The notes under the pieces: model-generated
Seen by the model: the letters and a program-made list of their open reading frames with translations, nothing else
Told to the model about the DNA's origin: nothing
Databases searched by the model: none
Program-made: the position numbers and the translations under genes
Shown here: positions 56,770 to 64,000 of the stretch, in pieces
How the letters are laid out: every line of letters starts with the position of its first letter
Position numbering within the stretch: the first letter of the stretch is position 1
NCBI GenBank assembly: GCA_032207245.1
Contig: CM063499.1
Span: forward strand, 85,244,387-85,308,386
DNA: 64,000 bases
Direction: 5' to 3'
Origin: Pardosa pseudoannulata
Taxonomy: Eukaryota > Arthropoda > Arachnida > Araneae > Lycosidae

Positions 56770-57605
56770 GGTACTTTCCCACGATGGTCAGCAAGTGCAT
56801 GCACAGCTGTGGAAGAAATTTCAAAGAAGAATTTAGGTCCAGCTGTTGACTTTGAGTTTTAGGGACCCCTGCAGAGGAGTTATAGATCACGGAATGGTAC
56901 AAGTGTAATGGTCAAGCTTTCACAGAGATGTAATTGTGAGTTATGGGGACAGGGGTTAAGGGCACCAGTACCGCGGCCAAAGGCCTATTGTACTGAAAAG
57001 TCCCCCATTCACTGGAACAAAGAGTTCCAGCACAAGGTTAAGAAATATTAACCATTAGATCTCAGAGAGACCAATAGCTGAGATAAATCTCAGCAGCAAT
57101 TTAACCGGGAAGTTAATCAGCTCCCACGGTTCGATGAAGTGATACCCAAGGAATTCAAATCTCTTGGCGCAGTAGTAGTCACATTCACACAAAACATGTG
57201 ATGAACTCTCCTCTGCCATATGGCACCCCCTACATACTGGGCTATCTGTAATGCCAATAATGTTGAGGTGCCTCTTGAGGTAACAATGGCCAGTCAACAG
57301 GCCAATTGCCACTCTTAGCTCTTTTCTACTGAGCTTAAGTAGCTCATTAGCCCTCATCCAGGGATAACCCTGGTTAAGCTCCTTGGCCTGCCTTTGATTA
57401 CCAGAATCAAGCCATGCCTTATAAGTCTCCCCCATTAGAAGGTCCCTTACGGTCCTTCTCACTACCCCGAACCCGCATGCCAGCATAGTCGTACAGCAAA
57501 ATAATGGCCGTTATGCCAGTACCAACACCTTTTACGCCTGAAGTCCAGCACCTTCTTACAGCCTGATGAAGGACTCAGCCTGCTCCCCTGTAATTACTGG
57601 AGGTA
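56770..57605 (+). repeat. Unclassified repeat X, copy 2, split by a non-LTR fragment
   Basis: Aligns with 31030-31520 from ACTTTCCCACGATGGTCAGC through AGTTATGGGGACAGGGG, then resumes after the insert with AGCCTGCTCCCCTG. The frame open in copy 1 is broken here. Confidence 0.7.
56957..57540 (-). mobile_element. Non-LTR retrotransposon (Jockey-like) C-terminal fragment, copy 1
   Basis: Minus frame 57486-57055 (143 codons) encodes VAIGLLTGHCYLKRHLNIIG, then CRGCHMAEESSSHVLCEC, the end of a LINE reverse-transcriptase/RNase H polyprotein with its cysteine/histidine knuckle. Reverse transcriptase and endonuclease are absent. It is inserted in repeat X. Confidence 0.85.
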
Positions 57606-57871
57606 AACTTGATCTTATTCATAAATCATTACATTGGGTCTTGGAATCTTTTGATTAAGGAATAATGTATAAAAACAAAAAAGAAATTAATGAATTATTG
57701 TAATGATAAACGTTGAGGAAAGAAATGTTATATATAGATATTAATCAAGAAATAATGTTTGTAAATAATTATTGTACATAATGAATGTTTTAGTTCAAAT
57801 ATAAAGTATCATTTTTTTACTGTGTTACCCATGTAAGAACGGACACTGGTGTTAGTGTTGTAAGTACATTA

Positions 57872-58768
57872 CAGGATTCCCACGTTTTTAAAAGTCCTTA
57901 AGAACTCCTTAATTTTAGCTTTCATATTTAAGAGCTCTTAAAACTACTTAATTTTCGTCAAAGGTCGTTAAAAACTCCTTAATTTTTAAATTAGAATGCA
58001 ATCAATTTCTCCATTGATGCAATCCGCTTTCTTCACTTCCTATCAGTTTTAGTCATATTCTCGTAACTTTCTAGTTTTGTAAGTTCAGAGTTATATTTGC
58101 CCAAAACCAGTTCAAAGAATGCCAGTACAGATGATATGTACTGTTCAAAGAATATATATATATATATTAGATTAGATTAGATTAGATTAGATTAGATTTA
58201 GGGTGGGGCGGCCCGCAAGGGCACCAGCACTGCGGCCCAAGGCCTATTGTACTGAAAAAAGCCCCCCATTCGCAGGAGCAAGAAGCTCCAGCACAAGGCT
58301 AAGAAACAATAACCATTAGATCTCAGAGAGACCAATAGCTGAAATAAATTTCAGCAGCAATTTAACCGGGAAGTTAATCAACTCCCACGGCTTGATGAAG
58401 TGATACCCAAGGAATTCAAATCTCTTGGCGCAGTAGTATTCACATTCACATAAAATATGTGACGAACTTTCCTCCGCCATATGGCACCCCCTACATATTG
58501 GGCTGTCTATAATGCCAATAATGTTGAGGTGCCTCTTAAGGCAACAATGGCCAGTCAACAGGCCAATGGCCACCCTTAGCTCTTTCCTACTGAGCCTAAG
58601 TAGCTCCTTATATATATATATTAAGGATATATAAAATATTTTTTAATGTTCATAACATTCTTTTACATTTTCTAGCCAAAAGTGCAGTATTAATAATAAA
58701 GAAAAATCTTCAATTACATATGTTTTCAATGCATTACTGTAGTAATTCAGAATTCCTTTCCTTGATAT

Positions 58769-58802
<34 letters not shown>

Positions 58803-59443
58803 ATGAAAATACTTTTAGTTTATTAATATCTTTTATGGTCATGAGCTAGAAACTTTATTTGAGAAATAAATAATCTTTTGCATACTGAAAAGGTTTAAAG
58901 AATAAGTCAGTTGCCCTTTCCTAATAGCTAACAGTCATGCTGATTTTAATTAAACGAAGCATGGAAGGTGTGTGTGTAGATATTTCAGTTAATTATGGAA
59001 GTTTAATTTTCCTTGCATTGAATGTGATTGAAAAGTCTAACATTTTCTTTTTCCCAGGCAGTGTCGGGTATAATCAATCAGTATATACATATATAGATAT
59101 ATATCAGAGTCATTTTTTTAAACTCGAGAAAGTACTGTTTATAATATTGTATTTTATTCACAACTTATTTTTAGTTTGATCACTAAAAACTTTTTTCAAA
59201 ATTAGTTTTTGTCGAATAGATTTATCATATATTATTTTTTAAGCATTTTTAAAAACTTAATTTTGAAATATTGTAGGGCATTTATTGAACATGCCTTGTC
59301 TGGTTCATAATTATTAAAATATGTTCCTCAGGAAATAGGGTTTATGTTGTTATGCTGTGTATTTCAAGTAGGTCCTTATAAAAAGTTACTTTGGTCCTTA
59401 GACAGTCCTTAATTTTTTTTCCGAAAAAAGCGTGGGAACCCTG
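57872..59443 (+). mobile_element. Family C hAT-like element, copy 6, interrupted
   Basis: Ends CAGGATTCCCACG and CGTGGGAACCCTG with the perfect 5-bp duplication CATTA. A non-LTR fragment sits in its (TA)n tract, and an A29 run lies near 58772-58800. The plus frame 58937-59179 again carries [16 protein letters not shown]. Confidence 0.88.
58160..58615 (-). mobile_element. Non-LTR fragment, copy 2, with (TTAGA)n tail
   Basis: Same 3' part as 56957-57540, with minus frame 58573-58316 open and ending at the same stop. Its 3' UTR runs into six or seven ATTAG units on the plus strand, i.e. a short tandem tail on the element's 3' side. It is 5'-truncated and inserted in a (TA)n tract, so the target duplication is unreadable. 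Confidence 0.85.
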
Positions 59444-59508
59444 CATTAAAACATAGATATTTAGTTTTTTTGTAAATATTAAATTGATTTTAATTTTCCT
59501 TTTGGCAG

Positions 59509-59571
59509 CCCTTTCTTGTGGATGCAGTAGGATTTCCAGGTTCTGATGTTCGATACCACAGAGGTTTGGCA
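59509..59571 (+). CDS. Possible internal exon of an unidentified gene
   Basis: A 63-nt segment between TTTTGGCAG and GTATGG, phase 0, encoding PFLVDAVGFPGSDVRYHRGL and A. It is GC-richer than its surroundings. I do not recognise the protein. It lies just before the tandem duplication that holds further candidate exons. Confidence 0.3.
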
Positions 59572-59741
59572 GTATGGTATATAATTTTTTTTTTTTTGTC
59601 TCCATTATTTCTTTATATATTATGCTTCCTTACGTACTACATTGTGTAGACTGTTCTTTCTTGTGAGTGGAGAATTTGATAATCTTTTGGAAGTTAGTAA
59701 ATTTAATATTTTAATTTTTTGTGCATTCTGTTTTATACATA

Positions 59742-59819
59742 GGTTCTTACTGAGGAGAATATAAAGTTTACAGTTTTTAGCAGAAGGCCTACTTTGGAAA
59801 AAACTTTTTATTTTTAATT
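59742..59819 (+). CDS. Possible exon in duplication unit 1
   Basis: After TATACATAG the frame reads VLTEENIKFTVFSRRPTLEK and reaches TAA. It is in phase with 59509-59571. In unit 2 (from 60868) the beginning VLTEENIKFT is kept, but one extra T then creates a stop, so only the first ten codons look constrained. Confidence 0.22.
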
Positions 59820-60142
59820 ATCTAGTTTTACTTACAAATTTCCATTTGTTTTTAAAAATTTTGTATGTATTTTTTTATTTTTTAAAATTTCTTTTAAGAT
59901 TTACTGCATATATGCAGGATTTATTTAAAAAATTGTCTATTTTTACTCTATTTTTTTGTTGTTGCTATTATGACAATATGTTAGCCTGTTTTAAAACTTT
60001 TCGACTAGTAACAGATAAAATTGTATTATTTATGATACAAAGTTGATAAAGCATTAGGTTTGAAGATATTAATTTTTAAATATATGACAATCTGAAATAC
60101 TTAGTTTTAGTAAGTTAACTGACTAATATTTTTAAAGTAATT

Positions 60143-60196
60143 GTTTTTTAAATTATTCAATACATTTTAAAGAATGTATTGAATAATTTAAAAAAC
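60143..60196. repeat. Perfect 24-bp inverted repeat, 6-nt loop (unit 1)
   Basis: Arm GTTTTTTAAATTATTCAATA plus CATT (60143-60166) is exactly complementary to 60173-60196 around the loop TTAAAG. It lies 34 bp before a coding-like segment. Confidence 0.92.
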
Positions 60197-60229
60197 ATTA
60201 ATTCTCTCTATTGATATGTTGATATATAG

Positions 60230-60313
60230 CAAAGTTTGGATTTGCCATCTGAAGTCTTACACTTTGCTTTCAAAATGCCTCCCAAAGAATGGCTGGTGTA
60301 TGTGAATTGCTGA
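60230..60313 (+). CDS. Possible terminal exon of an unidentified gene (unit 1)
   Basis: After TATATAG an 84-nt frame encodes QSLDLPSEVLHFAFKMPPKE then WLVYVNC and TGA. It is in phase 0 with the upstream candidates. The same 84 nt recur without change at 61376-61459 while flanking bases differ. No family recognised. Confidence 0.3.
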   Translation, partial: QSLDLPSEVLHFAFKMPPKEWLVYVNC

Positions 60314-60496
60314 AGTACATTAAATTTGCCATCGTAAATTTGTGACAAATAGTATAAGTTTAATAATCTTTTATATTGTAAATTACTTTAAATAGCCATT
60401 TATAAAGTATGTTAATATATGTATCTTAATGTCATGATTTTTCATGACATGTACTTGAAGCTGATCTGATGATAAATATTAAATTATTAAAAGTAA

Positions 60497-60535
<39 letters not shown>

Positions 60536-60538
<3 letters not shown>

Positions 60539-60711
60539 AGGGAAAAATAAATCCATTATTTTTGAGGGAAATTAATGATTTTATTTAACATATTTTGGGT
60601 TGTCCGATTTGGGTCAAATATGCACCACTTTGTTCTATAATTTGTTGACATTTTAAAGATAGCTTCATAATGCCTCTCTCATAGAAGTCTTGATTCTTGT
60701 AGGAGAAAAAC
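60536..60711 (-). mobile_element. Mariner end, truncated by the tandem duplication
   Basis: Copy of the left end of the mariner element at 61665-62946, cut where duplication unit 2 starts. Confidence 0.88.
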
Positions 60712-61289
60712 TAATTTTTTTTATCTCCGTAATTTCTTTATATATTATGCTTCGTTAGGTACTTAATTGTGTAGACTGTTTTTTCTTGTGAGTGGAGAAC
60801 TTAATAATCTTTTGGAAGTTAGTAAATTTAGTATTTTAATTTTTTGTGCATTCTGTTTTATACATAGGTTCTTACTGAGGAGAATATAAAGTTTACAGTT
60901 TTTTAGCAGAAGGCCTACTTTGGAAAAAACTTTTTATTTTTAATTATCTAGTTTTACTTACAAATTTCCATTTGTTTTTAAAAATTTTGTATGTATTTTT
61001 TTTATTTTTTTAAATTTCTTTTAAGATTTACTGCATATATGCAGGATTTATTTAAAAAATTGCTTATTTTTACTCTGTTTTTTTTTTTTTTTTGTTGTTG
61101 TTGCTATTATTACAATATGTTAGCCTGTTTTAAAACTTTTCGACTAGTAACAGATAAAATTGTATTATTTATGATACAAAGTTGATAAAGCATTAGGTTT
61201 GAAGATACTAATTTTTAAATATATAACAATCTGAAATACTTAGTTTTAGTGTTTTAGCATGTTAACTGCCTAATATTTTTAAATTAATT

Positions 61290-61342
61290 GTTTTTAAATT
61301 ATTCAATACATTTTAAAGAATGTATTGAATAATTTAAAAAAC
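61290..61342. repeat. Duplicate of the 24-bp hairpin with one bulge (unit 2)
   Basis: Same stem-loop as 60143-60196, but the left arm has lost one T, leaving one unpaired base. Confidence 0.9.
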
Positions 61343-61375
61343 ATTAATTCTCTCTATTGATATGTTGATATATAG

Positions 61376-61459
61376 CAAAGTTTGGATTTGCCATCTGAAG
61401 TCTTACACTTTGCTTTCAAAATGCCTCCCAAAGAATGGCTGGTGTATGTGAATTGCTGA
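61376..61459 (+). CDS. Possible terminal exon, duplicate (unit 2)
   Basis: Identical in sequence to 60230-60313, with the same acceptor and stop. Confidence 0.28.
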   Translation, partial: QSLDLPSEVLHFAFKMPPKEWLVYVNC

Positions 61460-61664
61460 AGTACATTAAATTTGCCATCGTAAATTTGTGACAAATAGTA
61501 TAAGTTTAATAATCTTTTATATTGTAAATTACTTTAAATAGCCGTTTATAAAGTATGTTAATATATGTATCTCAATGTCATGATTTTTCATGACATGTAC
61601 TTGAAGCTGATCTGATGATAAATATTAAATTATTAAAAGTAATATATGTATATATATATATATA

Positions 61665-62946
61665 AGGTTGGGTAAAAAGAAATCCATTATTTTTGAGTGA
61701 GATTAATGATTTTATTTAACATATTTCGGATTGTCCGATTTGGGTCAAATATGCACCGCTTTGTTCTATAATTTGTTGACATTTTAAAGGTAGCTTCATA
61801 ATGCCTCTCTCATAGAAGTCTTGATTCTTATAGGAGAAAAACACTAGTAATCGATTTTTACAATCATCTCTTGATCCCAATTTCTTATCATTCTGGAACT
61901 TTTGCAATGGGAGAAAAAGGTGGTAATTGCTTGGTGCCAGGTCCGGACTATATGGTGGATGCATTAAAACTTTCTAACCCAGCTCTCTCAGTTTCTGACG
62001 AGTCACTACAGACGTGTGTGGCCTGGCGTTGTCCTTATGGAACACAACACCTCTTCTGTTGGTCAATTATGGGCGTTTCTGGTCAGTCGCTAGCTTCAAA
62101 CGGTCCAGTTGTTGACAGTAGAGATTTGAATTTAGTGTTTGGCCATACGAAGCAAACTCATAATAAATGATTTCGTTCCAGTCATACCAAATACACAGTA
62201 GAACCTTTCTGGAAGTTAGTCTTTGTTTGGCCACCATTTGATCTGCTTCCCTGCTCTTTGATCACTATCGATTTCGAACAATATTGTCATATTTGACCCA
62301 TTCCTCATCCCCAGTCACCATCCGCTTAAGAAATGGGTCGATTTCATTCCGTTTGGTCAAGGCTTCGCAGACGGAAATTCGATCCATCATGTTTTTTGGC
62401 GTTAATTGGTGTTGTCTCCAAACATTGAGTTTGTTTTGGAATCCAGCTTTGCGCAAATGGTTTAAAACTGTTTTTTGGTAGATATTTAGCTCCTGGACAA
62501 TGGTACAACTACTAACAAGCTGGTCAACTTTGATTAATTTTGTAATTTTATCGTCATTTTCGATGACAGGCCTGCCTGTGTGAGGTGCATCGTTAACATC
62601 AAAAATGCCTGAAGGCAATCGGCGATACCAAAATTGCATGTAATTATCTGTTACAGTATCACCATCATAAACACCATTCACAATTTTAGCCGCCTGGCTT
62701 GCATTTTTGCCTTTATGAAAGAAAAACTGTAAAATGCACCAAATTTTCTCTTTGTTGACTTCCGTTTTTAACACCCTGTAACTCATAACTGATGGACCAA
62801 ACAAAAAATAGTAAAAAAAAAATTTTAGTGTTACATGTCACCTTGATAACGAGCATAAATTTGAAATTGTTTGATCTATGCTTTACGAGATATCGATCCC
62901 TACAGCCATCTACCTAAAAAATAATGGATTTCTTTTTCCCCAACCT
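61665..62946 (-). mobile_element. Near full-length mariner element, inactivated
   Basis: Terminal repeats AGGTTGGG...AAATCCATTATTTTT and complement; the left flank is TA. The transposase starts near 62804 and is open to 62265 (179 codons) with MVTGDEEWVKYDN holding the first catalytic Asp. KDNARPHTSVVTRQKLREL holds the second. TAG at 61974-61976 interrupts the gene, and the third catalytic residue in APSNYHLF is Asn (codon at 61926-61928) where Asp is expected. The 34-residue spacing marks DD34D mariner. Confidence 0.93.
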
Positions 62947-62959
62947 AATATATGCTTAA

Positions 62960-63460
62960 CCCTTTATATATCATGAATTAATTTTTACTGCATTTTTGCA
63001 TTATAAGGTAAGTTTTAATGGAGAATAATCATAGAAAAAAGAAAATTTTTACTGTATTTTAGTAGTTAATTTTACAGCTGGTACTTTCTAGTACTAACAT
63101 ATATTTTTGACTCTACGATAGAGAATAAAACATCAAATTATGAATAAAACAAATGAAATGCTTAGCTGCGAAGAAGTCTATATAGTACCAAATAACTGGT
63201 AATAAACCACTAATTTTTACTCAATTGAACAGCACGTTTGTCCACTCTACCACAAAATAACCTTCGAATGTAGCACACCAATTAGAAAATCTGTATTATG
63301 CGAATAAAAAGGATTCCTGATTGGTGCTGTCATTTTTTTTCTTCTGTAGGAACTGCATTCTTCATGTCCTTGTGAGTACTGTCAGGAAAAACGGCTTTAT
63401 TAGGAATAGGTAGGCGTTTGATTAAAGTGATACTTATAAGTACTGTCAGGATAAAAAGGG
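62960..63460. mobile_element. TTAA-flanked MITE
   Basis: CCCTTTATATATC at the left and GATAAAAAGGG at the right between TTAA sites (62956-62959 and 63461-63464); 501 bp. The ends are short and imperfect, so confidence is moderate. Confidence 0.55.
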
Positions 63461-63720
63461 TTAAAAAGCACTTAATTTTAGTTGCATCTGTTATAATTTA
63501 AAAATTGGGCTTTTTTTTGAAAATGAGTTAAAATATAATTTCTTTGTTTAAATACAAAGAATTAATTTATACCTAATTTTCAGAGTTCTTTTTGCTTTAT
63601 TTATATTTTGATAATGTAACTTGTTTGTACATTTCTTTTCTTATTTTACAGGCATAAGCATTTTCTAAACCAAATAAAATGGATGTAAAAATTAATATGG
63701 GAGGATAAACTTCACGTTAA

Positions 63721-63952
63721 CCCTTTCGTGGGTCATTTATTTCTCACTCCACATTTCCAAACTTTCAAAACAGAGCTGCTAATTTTAGTCTATTGATCAA
63801 ACAATTGATGACAGCATAAAACCGAAGCAAGAATCAGTCTTCCCGTTGTTTCAATAACAAGACCAATATATTATAATGGGTTTTGTGCTTCCCACAGTTG
63901 TATTTTGTAAGATCGTGTAAGTAAAGTAATCTTCCCACAGCCCACGAAAGGG
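63721..63952. mobile_element. Small piggyBac-like MITE, second copy
   Basis: CCCTTTCGTGGG and CCCACGAAAGGG form perfect 12-bp inverted ends between TTAA sites (63717-63720 and 63953-63956). 232 bp, homologous to 19156-19382. Confidence 0.88.
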
Positions 63953-64000
63953 TTAATATTTAAATTTATTTTTTAAAAGTGCTTAGAACATATTGAATGA

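Larger units (their letters stand above)
59582..61842. repeat. Tandem duplication, 2 x 1.13 kb
   Basis: Unit 1 (59582-60711) and unit 2 (60712-61842) align almost end to end with small indels and a few substitutions. The unit contains candidate exons, a long hairpin, a (TA)n tract and the left end of a mariner element. The junction at 60711/60712 joins mariner sequence to the unit start. Confidence 0.92.

Noticed and set aside
58168..58200. (TTAGA)n as a possible interstitial telomere
   Set aside because: The unit is TTAGA and not TTAGG, is only six or seven units long and abuts a LINE 3' UTR, so it is better read as the element's tail.

Overview
This is AT-rich eukaryotic nuclear DNA with long introns and a very high load of DNA transposons. 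The gene content (MAU2, EI24-like and YEATS4/GAS41-like proteins), mariner, Tc1, pogo, piggyBac and hAT remnants, a tRNA-derived SINE and a Jockey-like non-LTR tail fit an arthropod. A chelicerate such as a spider is my guess, but the sequence does not prove it.

Minus strand, about 4.7-39.1 kb: one complete gene for the cohesin-loader subunit MAU2/SCC4. I assembled 18 coding exons (38 bp of flank aside, stop at 4732 and ATG at 39052) that join in frame through GT-AG introns into 592 codons. One exon is only 18 nt long. The introns are filled with transposon remnants.

Plus strand, 39.7-40.6 kb: an intronless EI24-like gene facing away from MAU2 across a 628-bp gap. Its membrane core is open and well conserved, but its N-terminal segment lies in a different frame, so it is a retrogene, a pseudogene or a sequencing error in a T-run. 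At 51.6-52.3 kb there is an intact intronless YEATS4/GAS41-like gene. Between 55 and 61.5 kb several short, splice-flanked, coding-like segments suggest a further gene that I could not identify; part of it lies in a 1.13-kb tandem duplication.

The rest is mostly mobile DNA. I see at least five families with hAT-type ends, most with 8-bp target duplications, and one family with exact 5-bp duplications in four of six copies. There are TTAA-flanked piggyBac-like MITEs, pogo/Tigger and Tc1 deletion derivatives, three or more mariner remnants, four SINE copies and two non-LTR fragments. Many are nested, and removing the inner element restores the normal family length, which gives a relative insertion order. 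No CRISPR array, rRNA gene, true tRNA gene or operon is visible.
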